Assembly: GCF_003574625.1 (NCBI RefSeq)
Contig: NZ_QNUJ01000002.1
Span: 186,001 to 250,000 of the forward strand
Reading direction: 5' to 3'
Length of the DNA: 64,000 nt
Source of the DNA: Shinella zoogloeoides
Lineage (GTDB): Bacteria > Pseudomonadota > Alphaproteobacteria > Rhizobiales > Rhizobiaceae
Numbering within the stretch: position 1 is the stretch's first letter; each line of letters opens with the position of its first letter. Under the pieces are notes generated by a model that saw nothing but the letters and a program-made list of their open reading frames with translations, searched no databases and was not told the origin of the DNA. Of the stretch, positions 24,302 through 32,456 are shown in pieces. Both the position numbers and the translations under genes were made by a program.

Positions 24302-25921
24302 TCAGCCGGCAAGATGCGCGAAGAGCCGGGCGACGGCCTCCGCGCCGGGATCGACATGGCCTTCGAGCTGCCGCGCGTTGACATAGGTCGCGCGGCCGGC
24401 TTTCGCCCGCGTCAGCGTCGCGGTGAAATCCGCCCCCTTGCGCGCCGCGGCCGCAGCGGCGGGCAGGCCGGCGCCCAGCGCATCCAGCGCCGGGGAAAGC
24501 GCATCCACCATCGTGCGGTCGCCGATCCGCGCGCCGCCCACTTCCTGCATGCGCGAAAGCCCGGCGCGAAGTGCACCATGCAGCGAGGCGCCGCCCGAAG
24601 CCGCATCGCCGGCCGCGGCGTAGAAGATCGCCAGCAGCACGCCGGAGGACCCGCCCATCGTCTGGCCGAGTTCCTGTCCGATGGCGCTCAGAAGCCTGCT
24701 CGCGTCAGCAAGCGGCAGGCGATCCACGGCCGCTATCAGCGCGCGGGCCGCGCCCGCCAGCGTCGATCCCGTGTCGCCATCGCCGGACTTGGCGTCGAGC
24801 GCATTGAGGTCCTGCTCGGCGGCGATCAGCGCGTTGCAGCAGCCGACGAGGAAGGCGCGCGTGGCCGCATCCTCGGACGGCGCCGGGGCAACCGGCGCAA
24901 GACCCGACGGCAGGGCCACGACCGCGACCGGCCATACCTCGCAAAGGCCCGGCCAGGCCGGCATCGCGACCGGTGCCTTCAACAATTCTAGCTCCGCCGC
25001 ATCCGCCGGGAAGACGGAGAGGGAGAAACCCTGCATGTCGAGCGAGGTCATCAGCGGCGCGGGACCGACCACATGCGCGATGCGCGCGCCGAGCGGGGAG
25101 GCGAAAAGGTCATGCGCCAGCACCGACATTTCGAGGACGGAGGTGCCGCCGAGATTGTTGATCAGCGCCACATGCGGCCCCTCGCCCATCGCGGCGGCAA
25201 GGCGCTCCGCCATGACCGCGACGGCGCCCCGCGCGCCGGCAAAATCGATCTGCTCCACGCCCGGCTCGCCATGGATGCCGAGGCCGAGCTCCGCCTTGGC
25301 CTCGGGAATGCGCTCCTCACGTGGCGAACCCGGCACCCGGCAGGTGCCGAGCGACAGGCCGATCGTGCGCGTTGCCGCCGCAACCCGCCTTGCCGCCGCC
25401 GCCACGCTTTCGAGGTCGGCCCCGCGTTCGGCGAGCGCCCCGGCGATCTTGTGGACGAAGAGCGTGCCGGCGACGCCGCGCGCCTGCGGCAGGTCCGGCA
25501 GGGCGATGTCGTCATCGACGATGACCATGGCGACGTCGAGCCCCTGCGCCCGCGCCCGCTCGGCGGCGAGGCCGAAGTTCAGGCGGTCGCCGGTATAGTT
25601 CTTGACGATCAGCAGGCAGCCGGCCGGTCCCGTCACGGCAAGGATGCCGGCGAGCACCGCATCGACGCTCGGCGAGGCGAAGACGTCGCCGCAGACAGCG
25701 GCCGTCAGCATACCGCGCCCGACGAAGCCGGCATGGGCCGGCTCGTGGCCCGAGCCGCCGCCGGAGACGACCGCTACCTTCGACCTGTCCCAATCACTGC
25801 GCAGCACCACGCGAATATGCGGATAGCCGTCGAGGCGGGCAAGCGTGCCGCCGGAAAGCGCGAGCGCCCCGTCGATGGCCTCGGTGACGACGTCCTCGCG
25901 CCGGTTGATGAACTGCGACAT
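24302..25921 (-). CDS. Dihydroxyacetone kinase, single-chain DhaK-DhaL, ATP-dependent
   Basis: Phosphorylates dihydroxyacetone to dihydroxyacetone phosphate, 539 aa. The N-terminal DhaK domain has VVSGGGSGHEPAHAGFVGRGMLTAAVCGDVFASPS (the His of GHEP contacts substrate) and LIVKNYTGDRLNFGLA. The C-terminal DhaL domain has LNALDAKSGDGDTGSTLAGAARAL, with the Asp cluster that holds Mg-ATP. Fusion of both domains marks the ATP-dependent type rather than the PTS-dependent DhaKLM set. Start at MSQFINRRED with GGGAG upstream; the upstream in-frame extension to 25990 is not needed. It stands alone, divergent from the cidA-like gene. Confidence 0.94.
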   Translation of the reverse strand: MSQFINRREDVVTEAIDGALALSGGTLARLDGYPHIRVVLRSDWDRSKVAVVSGGGSGHEPAHAGFVGRGMLTAAVCGDVFASPSVDAVLAGILAVTGPAGCLLIVKNYTGDRLNFGLAAERARAQGLDVAMVIVDDDIALPDLPQARGVAGTLFVHKIAGALAERGADLESVAAAARRVAAATRTIGLSLGTCRVPGSPREERIPEAKAELGLGIHGEPGVEQIDFAGARGAVAVMAERLAAAMGEGPHVALINNLGGTSVLEMSVLAHDLFASPLGARIAHVVGPAPLMTSLDMQGFSLSVFPADAAELELLKAPVAMPAWPGLCEVWPVAVVALPSGLAPVAPAPSEDAATRAFLVGCCNALIAAEQDLNALDAKSGDGDTGSTLAGAARALIAAVDRLPLADASRLLSAIGQELGQTMGGSSGVLLAIFYAAAGDAASGGASLHGALRAGLSRMQEVGGARIGDRTMVDALSPALDALGAGLPAAAAAARKGADFTATLTRAKAGRATYVNARQLEGHVDPGAEAVARLFAHLAG

Positions 25922-26085
25922 GGCGAACTCCCAAAATGAAACGCGGGCCGCAAGGCCCGACGCGGCCATGGATTTAACGGCCGAACCCATTTAATCCTCT
26001 CCGCAGGCGCACCGTCGCGGTTCGCCTGGAATGAGGACAAATGGTTTGAACGCCCGTGTCAAGCGCGGGCTCCGGAGTTGCGCCC

Positions 26086-26460
26086 ATGCTCGTCGGAATT
26101 ACGATCCTGCTTGTTTTTCAGTTGATTGGCGAAATATCCGCCTATTTCCTCGGCGGCTTCGTGCCCGGGCCCGTCATCGGCATGGCGATGGTCGCCGTGG
26201 TGTTGACGCTGACCGGCGGCATGACATTCCTGGAACCTGCCCACCGACAGACCGTCGACACGTCCAGGGCGATCCTCGCCAATCTCGGCATCCTCTTCGT
26301 GCCGGCCGGCGTCGGCATCATCCAGCATCTCGACCTCATCCGCGACCGCGGCTTCGCCCTGCTCGCCATCGTGCTGCTGTCGACCGTGATCACGCTGGCG
26401 GTGACGGTCTGGGTCTTCATCCTCGTCAAGCGGCTGGCCGGGGGATACAGCCATGACTGA
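26086..26460 (+). CDS. CidA/LrgA family membrane protein
   Basis: Small holin-like inner-membrane protein, 124 aa, with four hydrophobic segments. Family marks are LLVFQLIGEISAYFLGGFVPGPVIGMAMV and LFVPAGVGIIQHL. An ATG at 26086 with GGAG 8 nt upstream is preferred over an in-frame GTG at 26056. It overlaps the lrgB gene by 8 bp, the standard pair. CidA/LrgA-LrgB systems are linked to cell-lysis control or to pyruvate and glycolate export; which one applies here cannot be told. Confidence 0.92.
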   Translation: MLVGITILLVFQLIGEISAYFLGGFVPGPVIGMAMVAVVLTLTGGMTFLEPAHRQTVDTSRAILANLGILFVPAGVGIIQHLDLIRDRGFALLAIVLLSTVITLAVTVWVFILVKRLAGGYSHD

Positions 26461-27151
26461 GGGGCTCTGGGTCTATCTCGCTACATCGCCGCTGCTCTGG
26501 CTCGCCGGCACGCTGGTCGTCTGGCTGGCCGCGAACGGCATTGCCGGCCTCAGCCCGGGCAATCCGCTGCTGAACCCGATCATGCTCTCCATCGCCGTCA
26601 TCGCGATCGTGCTGCTCGTCGCCGGGATCGACTACGGCACCTATTTCGAGGGGGCGCAGTTCATCCACTTCCTCATGGGGCCGGCGACGGTCGCGCTCGG
26701 CATCCCGCTCTACGAGAAGCTTTCGCTGGTCAAGAGCAACCTCGTGCCGCTGCTCGCCGCCCTCTTCATGGGCAGCCTGACGGCGGTGGGCTCGACGGTC
26801 TTCCTCAGCCATCTTTTCGGCTTCACGCCGGCCGTCGTCGCCTCGCTCGCACCGAAATCCACCACCGCGGCCGTCGCCATGGCGATCTCCTCCGGCCTCA
26901 AGGGCGATCCGGCGCTGACGGCCGCCGTCGTCGTGCTCACCGGCATCTGCGGCGCCATCATCGTGACGCCGATGATGAACGCCATGCGCATCAGGGACTA
27001 CAGCGCGCGCGGCTTTGCCGTGGGGCTTACCTCGCACGGCATCGGCACCGCGCGGGCCTATTCGGTGGACCCGGTGGCGGGGCTCTTCTCGGGGATCGCC
27101 ATGGGGCTCAACGCCGTGCTGACCTCGCTGCTCGTCCACCTGTTCCTCTGA
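26453..27151 (+). CDS. lrgB: LrgB/CidB family membrane protein
   Basis: Inner-membrane partner of the CidA/LrgA-like protein, 232 aa, hydrophobic throughout. Typical LrgB motifs are GPATVALGIPLYE near residue 80, SLAPKSTTAAVAMAISSGLKG near residue 137 and GLTSHGIGTARAYS near residue 190. It begins inside the preceding gene and ends 6 bp before the convergent exoZ stop. Confidence 0.94.
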   Translation: MTEGLWVYLATSPLLWLAGTLVVWLAANGIAGLSPGNPLLNPIMLSIAVIAIVLLVAGIDYGTYFEGAQFIHFLMGPATVALGIPLYEKLSLVKSNLVPLLAALFMGSLTAVGSTVFLSHLFGFTPAVVASLAPKSTTAAVAMAISSGLKGDPALTAAVVVLTGICGAIIVTPMMNAMRIRDYSARGFAVGLTSHGIGTARAYSVDPVAGLFSGIAMGLNAVLTSLLVHLFL

Positions 27152-27157
27152 AACGCG

Positions 27158-28186
27158 TCACGACGGCGTTTCGAGGGAGGCGGGCACGGGCCGGGCCGCA
27201 GGCTTCGCCCGCAGGAGCGGCCGCTCGACCAGACGGTAGGCGCAGAGCCCGGCGGCAACGCCGGCGCAGGCCGACAGGAGGAGGACGAGCGATGGCGGGA
27301 GGGCGGCCTTCGCCCCGATCTTCGCGACGACCGAGATCGCGAAGGTGTGCCAGAGATAGATCGAATAGGACGCATCGCCAAGCATGGCGGGGACGGTGAA
27401 CCGCGCTATGCCGCCATGCCTGTCGAGCGCCGCCGTGCCGCAGACCAGCATGCAGGCAAGCGGGCCGCAGGTCCATTCGTCGAAGGGCAGCCGGAAGAGG
27501 CCGATGACCGCGAAGCCCGCAAGGCCGAGGCCGATCAGCCCGAGCGCCGCGGAGCGGCCCGGCACGCGCCCGGCAAGCCACAGCCGCCCGATCAGCATGC
27601 CGGCCACGAATTCCAGGATGATGGGCCGCGTATAGGTGACGAAGAGCGGTGCGTCGCCGTCGACCGCGAGACCGAACGCCACCAGCAGGCAGAAGCCCGC
27701 CGCCATGACGGGAAGCCGCAGCCGCGCCGGCAGGAGGAGGCAGGCGGCGAAGGCGGCGTAGAAGAACATCTCGTAATTGAGCGTCCAGCCTTGCACGAGC
27801 ACTGGCCAGAGCTCGCCGCTGCTCGGCGAGCGGGCCGGCACGAAGAACAGCGATGCGGCGACATGCCCGGCCGTCAGCACCAGGTTGGGAAAGAGCCCGG
27901 CCAGCGCGCCCGCCACCATGACGCCCGTCGCCAGCCAGTAGACCGGCACGATCCGCCGGATGCGCTCGGCGAGGAAGCGGCCCGGCGTCACCGGCCGCCG
28001 CTCGACGATCACCCACATGATGAAGCCGCTGATGACGAAGAAGACATCCACCCCCGCCGCGCCGATGGCGAAGGCATGGCCGCTGCGCTCGGCGGCATGG
28101 AAGAGAACGACGGCGAGCGCCGCGAGGGCGCGAAGATACTGGATGCCGTAGAGCGTTCCCCGGCTCTTGGCCGGCCCGGCGCTCAT
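27158..28186 (-). CDS. exoZ: ExoZ, succinoglycan acetyltransferase
   Basis: Inner-membrane acyltransferase-3 family enzyme, 342 aa, about ten helices. It adds the O-acetyl group to the succinoglycan repeat unit. Motifs are GIQYLRALAALAVVLFHAAERSG with the family Arg and His near residues 17-28, DVFFVISGFIMW and the C-terminal GDASYSIYLWHTFA. The start at MSAGPAKSRG overlaps the exoQ stop as ATGA. Position after exoQ at the end of the exoYFQZ run fits the S. meliloti order; there exoB would follow, but here the lrgB gene does. Confidence 0.9.
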   Translation of the reverse strand: MSAGPAKSRGTLYGIQYLRALAALAVVLFHAAERSGHAFAIGAAGVDVFFVISGFIMWVIVERRPVTPGRFLAERIRRIVPVYWLATGVMVAGALAGLFPNLVLTAGHVAASLFFVPARSPSSGELWPVLVQGWTLNYEMFFYAAFAACLLLPARLRLPVMAAGFCLLVAFGLAVDGDAPLFVTYTRPIILEFVAGMLIGRLWLAGRVPGRSAALGLIGLGLAGFAVIGLFRLPFDEWTCGPLACMLVCGTAALDRHGGIARFTVPAMLGDASYSIYLWHTFAISVVAKIGAKAALPPSLVLLLSACAGVAAGLCAYRLVERPLLRAKPAARPVPASLETPS

Positions 28187-29442
28187 GCGGGCACCGCATG
28201 GTGGCGGGGCGCCAGCGGCCGCACCGCCCTTCTCCACCGGCCGTCAGCCAGCTTGCCGGCCGAGAAATAGAGGAGGAAGGAGCCGACGTGATAGGGGTTG
28301 AGGATGTCGATCTCCACGAAGGTGCGCACCGCGAGCAGCGCGGCGACGGTGAAGAGCACCAATGCCTCGCCGTCCCGCGCCGCCGAGAGGAGCCGGCCGA
28401 GATGGCCGGCAAGCGTGACGACGAGCACCATGGTCAGGAGGAAGCAGCCGATCAGGCCCGTTTCCACCGTGGCGGCGATGAAGGTGTTGTGGAAATGGAA
28501 GCCGCTGCGGGTGGAGATGAAGAAATCCGCCCAGAGCCGCTCCGCCTCGGCGAAGCCCTGCACCCAGAACGCCTGGTAGCCGATGCCGGCGAAGGGCGCG
28601 CCGCCCGCCGCCACAATGCCCTGCTGCCAGAGATAGGTTCGCCCCGTCAGCGTCGCATCCTTGCCGAAGGCGCCGAGGACCATTGCGTAGCCGCCGCCAT
28701 AGGCGGCGGCAAGGCCGGTGAGCACGATGAGGACGGCGAGCGCCGTGAACAGCATCTTGCGGTGGAAGGGCGCCAGCATCTCGAGCGCCCTGAGCGAGAG
28801 GCAGAGGCCGGCGACGGCGGCGGTCGTCAGCACGGAGGTCGCCGATTGCGAGGCCTTCAGGCAATACAGCGCGATGAGCACGGCGCCGACAGCGACAAGC
28901 TTCCAGACGCCGCGCTCCACCCCGAGGAAGAGCGCGGCAAAGGCGAAGAGCACGGCGAGCGAGGCATAGAAGCCGAGCTGGTTCTTTGAGGCGAAGGCGC
29001 CGACGAAGCTGTAGGTGCCGTCGAGCGGATCGAGATGGTAGACGCCGAAGAGAAGCGAGAAGACAAGCACCAGCCCGGTGCCGACCAGCCCGCCGCGCAC
29101 CAGGATGCGCGTATCGACGACGCGCACGGCGATCAGCGCGCAGATCACATGGGAAAGGTACTGCACCGCCGCGCGGGCCGTGACGCCCGGCGCCTGCGAC
29201 CAGAAGACCGACAGGCAGGCGAAGAGCGCGAAGGCGAAGATCCAGAGATAATGCCGGTAATTGCCGAGCACGCGCCTGTAGTCCACCGCGACGAGCGGCA
29301 GCCACAGGGCGTAATAGGCAAGGATCGAGGCCTGGCCGAAGCGGAAGGAATAGGCGAAGACGAAGAAGGAGAGCGCCACGGCAACGACGCCATAGGCCTC
29401 GTTGCCGGCAGGTCCGATCAGCCGCGCCTTGGCGATCCGCAT
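28183..29442 (-). CDS. exoQ: ExoQ, succinoglycan polymerase (Wzy-like)
   Basis: Polytopic inner-membrane protein, 419 aa, about twelve helices, O-antigen ligase/polymerase family. It is needed for joining octasaccharide units into high-molecular-weight polymer. A large periplasmic loop contains GFAEAERLWADFFISTRSGFHFHNTFIAATVETGLIG (about residues 300-335), where WaaL/Wzy proteins carry catalytic Arg/His. The start has GGGGAGG about 6 nt upstream. It follows exoF by 14 bp and overlaps exoZ. Confidence 0.92.
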   Translation of the reverse strand: MRIAKARLIGPAGNEAYGVVAVALSFFVFAYSFRFGQASILAYYALWLPLVAVDYRRVLGNYRHYLWIFAFALFACLSVFWSQAPGVTARAAVQYLSHVICALIAVRVVDTRILVRGGLVGTGLVLVFSLLFGVYHLDPLDGTYSFVGAFASKNQLGFYASLAVLFAFAALFLGVERGVWKLVAVGAVLIALYCLKASQSATSVLTTAAVAGLCLSLRALEMLAPFHRKMLFTALAVLIVLTGLAAAYGGGYAMVLGAFGKDATLTGRTYLWQQGIVAAGGAPFAGIGYQAFWVQGFAEAERLWADFFISTRSGFHFHNTFIAATVETGLIGCFLLTMVLVVTLAGHLGRLLSAARDGEALVLFTVAALLAVRTFVEIDILNPYHVGSFLLYFSAGKLADGRWRRAVRPLAPRHHAVPA

Positions 29443-29456
29443 CGAAGCCTCCCCGT

Positions 29457-30689
29457 TTACTGGGTCACGGGGAGGTTGACGTCCACCTTCACGACGTCGC
29501 CCGGCAGGACCGGCGTCGTCTCGGTGGCGCGGATCTCTTCGGCCTTGCCCTTGACGGTGCGCAGGATCGAATAGCCGATGTTGGCGGCCGAAAGCCCGCC
29601 CTTCAGGGAAGCCGCATCGGAGGACTGCATCAGCGCCTCGGACATGAGGTCGCGGCTGGTGCCGAGCTTCAGCGCCAGCGTGTCGAGTTCCTGCTCGGTG
29701 TTCTGCAGCTCCTGCGCCAGCTGGGCGTCCCAGTCGTTCTGGAGGTTCGTCTCGTCCTGCCCGGCCTTGTTGATATCCTGCCGCGCCTTCAGCGTGGCCG
29801 TGTCGATGTCGAGCAGGGCCGCCTGAAGATCGGCCGTGCGCTGTTCGAGCGCTAGGCGGCGGGAGCTGATGGCAAGGCCCTTTTCGGCCAGCGCATCCAT
29901 CTTGGAAAGATCGCCGTGGACGAGCTCGAGCTGGCGGGTCTGGGTCTCGGATTTCTTGCCGAGCGAGCCGATCTCATTGTCGAGCAGCGACTTGAGGTCG
30001 GCGAGCGCGGTGAGTTGCAGGCGCAGCCGTTTTTCTCGCGAGGTCATCAACGCCTTCTCGCTCTCCATGATCGGGCGCGCCTCCTCGGATTTCTCGAGCT
30101 CCTTCGGCATCTCGATGTCCTTGGCCCCACTCATCTCGGCGACGATGCGCGCCCGGCGGATGAGCAGGCGATTGCGTTCGGCGACGTAGACGGCCGCCTC
30201 GCCCTCCGACCGCAGGAAATCGCGGGCAAAACGCTGGCCGGGATCGGCCCGGCGCAGCCCGCCGCCGAAACTGACGGCCTTGAGCACCGTCAGCCCCGGC
30301 GCATAGGGATAGGCCCCCGGCGTCTGGACCTCGCCGGAGAGATAGACCGGCCGGTATTCGGCGATTTCCACCGAGGCGGAAGGCAGGTCCTTGAGGCCGA
30401 AGAGCACCTGCATCTTCTTGCCGATCTCGACGGAAAGCTCGGCGGCGGTGCGTCCGTCCGCCTGCAACTGCCCGATGAAGGGCAGGGACAGCGCACCGTC
30501 CGCGCCGATGCTGTAGTCGCCGCTGACGGCGCTCCAGTCGCGGATCGCCCCCTCGGCGGTCTGCCATTCGGCAACGCGGATGCGCAGCTTGTCCATCACG
30601 CCGAGCCGGTATTCCTCCGCCGAGGCGGCGGAGACGAACAGCAATGCGACAGTGAAGGCGGCCGATACCGTCTTGGTGATCGTCTTCAT
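29457..30689 (-). CDS. exoF: ExoF, polysaccharide export protein
   Basis: Secreted export component, 410 aa, signal peptide MKTITKTVSAAFTVALLFVSAASA. A polysaccharide export (Poly_export) domain follows: EYRLGVMDKLRIRVAEWQ and YSIGADGALSLPFIGQLQADGRTAAELS, then a SLBB-like part with YLSGEVQTPGAYPYAPGLTVLKAVSFGGG. The second half (about residues 180-340) is charged and coiled-coil-like. No lipobox Cys is visible, unlike Wza. The frame is open upstream to 31151 but that stretch lies over exoY and is not coding. Start at 30689 has GAGAGGGG upstream, 14 bp after exoY. Confidence 0.93.
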   Translation of the reverse strand: MKTITKTVSAAFTVALLFVSAASAEEYRLGVMDKLRIRVAEWQTAEGAIRDWSAVSGDYSIGADGALSLPFIGQLQADGRTAAELSVEIGKKMQVLFGLKDLPSASVEIAEYRPVYLSGEVQTPGAYPYAPGLTVLKAVSFGGGLRRADPGQRFARDFLRSEGEAAVYVAERNRLLIRRARIVAEMSGAKDIEMPKELEKSEEARPIMESEKALMTSREKRLRLQLTALADLKSLLDNEIGSLGKKSETQTRQLELVHGDLSKMDALAEKGLAISSRRLALEQRTADLQAALLDIDTATLKARQDINKAGQDETNLQNDWDAQLAQELQNTEQELDTLALKLGTSRDLMSEALMQSSDAASLKGGLSAANIGYSILRTVKGKAEEIRATETTPVLPGDVVKVDVNLPVTQ

Positions 30690-30703
30690 GAAGACCCCTC
30701 TCT

Positions 30704-31381
30704 TCAATAGCTGCCGCGCGACAGGCACACGGCCGGAATGGTGCGCGCGACGATGACGAGGTCGGAGGTGAGCGACCAGTTGCGGACATAGTGCGTGTCG
30801 AAGGCGACACGGGCGGCATAGGAGACGTCGTTGCGGCCGCTGACCTGCCAGAGGCCGGTGAGCCCGGGACGGCTGCGCAGATAGTAGACGGCGGATGCCT
30901 CGTAGAGCTCCAGCTCGTCCTCCACCACCGGACGCGGGCCGACGATGCTCATCTCGCCCCTGAGGATGTTGATGAGCTGCGGCAGTTCGTCGAGGCTGAG
31001 CTTGCGCAGCACCGAGCCGACCACGGTGACGCGCGGATCGTCCTGCAGCTTGCGCGTCTCGCGCCACTCCTCCTGCGCCTGCGGGTTCTCGTCCAGATAG
31101 CGCTGGAGAAGGGCATCGCCGTTCTCCGCCATGGTACGGAACTTCAGGCAACGGAAGGTCGATCCGTTGTAGCCGATGCGGCGATGGCCGTAGAAGACCC
31201 TGCCGCCGTCGGAATATTTCACAAGCGCCATGATCAGCACGAAGATCGGGCTGAGCAGGACAAGGGCGGCGAGCGCCACCAGAATGTCAAAACTGCGTTT
31301 CGATATCCCCCCTACCGGCGGCGCGCCGGCTGCGATCGAACTGAAAAACGGCGAACTGGCCGATCTGCTCGCGGACTTCAT
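30704..31381 (-). CDS. exoY: ExoY, galactosyl-1-phosphate transferase starting succinoglycan
   Basis: Membrane-bound undecaprenyl-phosphate galactosephosphotransferase, 225 aa, about the length of S. meliloti ExoY. One membrane helix (RSFDILVALAALVLLSPIFVLIMALV) is followed by the bacterial sugar transferase domain with CLKFRTMAENGD, LRKLSLDELPQLINILRGEM and SIVGPRPVVEDELELY, then the C-terminal RPGLTGLWQVSGRNDVSY. It loads the first sugar on the lipid carrier and so controls pathway entry. ExoX is thought to act on it. Start at 31381 with GGAG 8 nt upstream. It heads the exoYFQZ unit behind a 700-bp regulatory region. Confidence 0.95.
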   Translation of the reverse strand: MKSASRSASSPFFSSIAAGAPPVGGISKRSFDILVALAALVLLSPIFVLIMALVKYSDGGRVFYGHRRIGYNGSTFRCLKFRTMAENGDALLQRYLDENPQAQEEWRETRKLQDDPRVTVVGSVLRKLSLDELPQLINILRGEMSIVGPRPVVEDELELYEASAVYYLRSRPGLTGLWQVSGRNDVSYAARVAFDTHYVRNWSLTSDLVIVARTIPAVCLSRGSY

Positions 31382-31740
31382 AGAGATGGCTCCATTGGAT
31401 TTGCGATATGGTCGGGTCCCTCGGACGCGTTCCGACATCCAATGCCGAGTGTATGGTCACAGTTTGTTTTTCGAAGCGTGATCGGCTGAATTGTTTGCCC
31501 ATCTCTGGCATTTAAGAAATTCTTAATATCCGAAAATCTCTCGGATGAAAGTATCCGCCAAGTAACGGATCGCGCCTTTCGAAAAGAAATCTCCTGAACC
31601 GCCAGCGGTTTTGTGTTTGGCCGCTCGCCGATCACTTCTTTTGAACGGCAAGCCATGGCCCGATTTACGTATCTATACGGGACCCCGCCGCCGGCGCGCG
31701 GCCGGGATAGGCATGGATACCTGAAAACAGGGCATTATTT

Positions 31741-31767
31741 TGCAGTGCAATATTATCTTGCGCTGCA
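31741..31767. repeat. Inverted repeat with PhaR-like TGC cores, exoX/exoY region
   Basis: TGCAGTGCAA (31741-31750) and TTGCGCTGCA (31758-31767) are reverse complements at 9 of 10 positions around 7 nt of AT-rich spacer. Each arm reads as TTGC-N3-GCA(A). This resembles the CTGC-N3/4-GCAG sites of PhaR. Confidence 0.55.
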
Positions 31768-32017
31768 CATTTTTTCCATGCAGGATCGCTCATATTGTAA
31801 CAAAGTGTGATCGGGCCATTCGGGAGCCGCAACCCATCGGCTGCGGCCACGAAGGGCGCACTCGCCCATACGGCGCATTTTCAGGCATCGGTGACGAAAT
31901 CGCGGCAAGAAGGAGGCCGACGCGATTCTCCCGGCAGCCACAACCGGCTTAACGGAAGCGCAACACAAATGGACAAGGATCGGAACAGCCCTGCGGCGCA
32001 CTGGTTAATCCTGATGA

Positions 32018-32046
32018 TTGCACGGCCCCGTGCCGCACCCTATAGT
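32018..32046 (+). promoter_or_regulatory. Probable sigma70 promoter of exoX
   Basis: TTGCAC at 32018-32023 and TATAGT at 32041-32046 have the ideal 17-bp spacing, 34 bp before the exoX ATG. This predicts a leader of roughly 28 nt carrying the AAGGAG ribosome site. Confidence 0.65.
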
Positions 32047-32080
32047 CCTGAGCGAGCCTGAAGGAGAAGGCGACCCACCG

Positions 32081-32374
32081 ATGAAACCTGCGCCCGAAAC
32101 GAAATGGCGGGAGAGCCCGGCCTACGCGCCGCGCTTCTTCCTGAGTATGGCGATCGCGCTCATCGTCTTCGCCGTGATCAGCTATGCCAGCACGGGCTCC
32201 ATCGCGACCACCGCGCTGCGCACCGTGGTCTGCGGCGTTCTCATCCAGGTCGGCTATTTCCTCGCCACGCTCTTTCTCGTGCGCCGCGCCGCGCGGGCCC
32301 GCCAGGCGGATCTCGAAAAGACCAAGCCCAAGGTCTCCGTCTCGATGAACGAACCCGGCCACTCCAAGCCCTGA
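32081..32374 (+). CDS. exoX: ExoX, exopolysaccharide production repressor
   Basis: Small inner-membrane protein, 97 aa, matching the length of rhizobial ExoX. Two hydrophobic segments (FFLSMAIALIVFAVISYA and VVCGVLIQVGYFLATLFLV) are joined by a short polar loop and followed by a basic, cytoplasmic tail (RRAARARQADLEKTKPK). The ratio of ExoX to ExoY sets the level of succinoglycan synthesis in S. meliloti, acting after transcription. AAGGAG lies 14 nt upstream of the ATG. It is divergent from exoY, as in S. meliloti. Confidence 0.9.
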   Translation: MKPAPETKWRESPAYAPRFFLSMAIALIVFAVISYASTGSIATTALRTVVCGVLIQVGYFLATLFLVRRAARARQADLEKTKPKVSVSMNEPGHSKP

Positions 32375-32412
32375 CCACGGTCTCCGGCAGGCCGTTTTTG
32401 TGCCCCCTTTCC

Positions 32413-32447
32413 CTTTCATGCTGCATTGCAGCGCAAACGCATGAAAG
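32413..32447 (+). promoter_or_regulatory. Inverted repeat enclosing a perfect CTGC-N3-GCAG site, exoX/exoU
   Basis: CTTTCATG (32413-32420) and CATGAAAG (32440-32447) form 8-bp arms. Inside lies CTGCATTGCAG (32421-32431), an exact CTGC-N3-GCAG. The right arm abuts the exoU ribosome site (AAGAGG), so protein binding or RNA folding here could control exoU. Confidence 0.6.
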
Positions 32448-32456
32448 AGGTATGCC

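Larger units (their letters stand above)
31382..32080. promoter_or_regulatory. Long divergent regulatory region between exoY and exoX
   Basis: 699 bp without a convincing gene and clearly more AT-rich than its surroundings. It holds an inverted repeat at 31741-31767 and an exoX promoter near 32018-32046. Short inverted repeats TCCGA/TCGGA and ATCCG/CGGAT lie at about 31529-31570. In S. meliloti this interval receives input from several regulators (ExoS/ChvI, MucR). Individual sites for these were not identified. Confidence 0.7.

Noticed and set aside
29457-31151. Apparent fusion of an N-terminal extension to ExoF.
   Set aside because: The upstream part overlaps exoY in another frame and reads as noise. 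A signal peptide with a good ribosome site fixes the start at 30689.
31613-31810. A 65-codon ORF in the exoY-exoX region.
   Set aside because: No ribosome site. It spans the inverted repeat and AT-rich control DNA, and its composition is unlike a protein.
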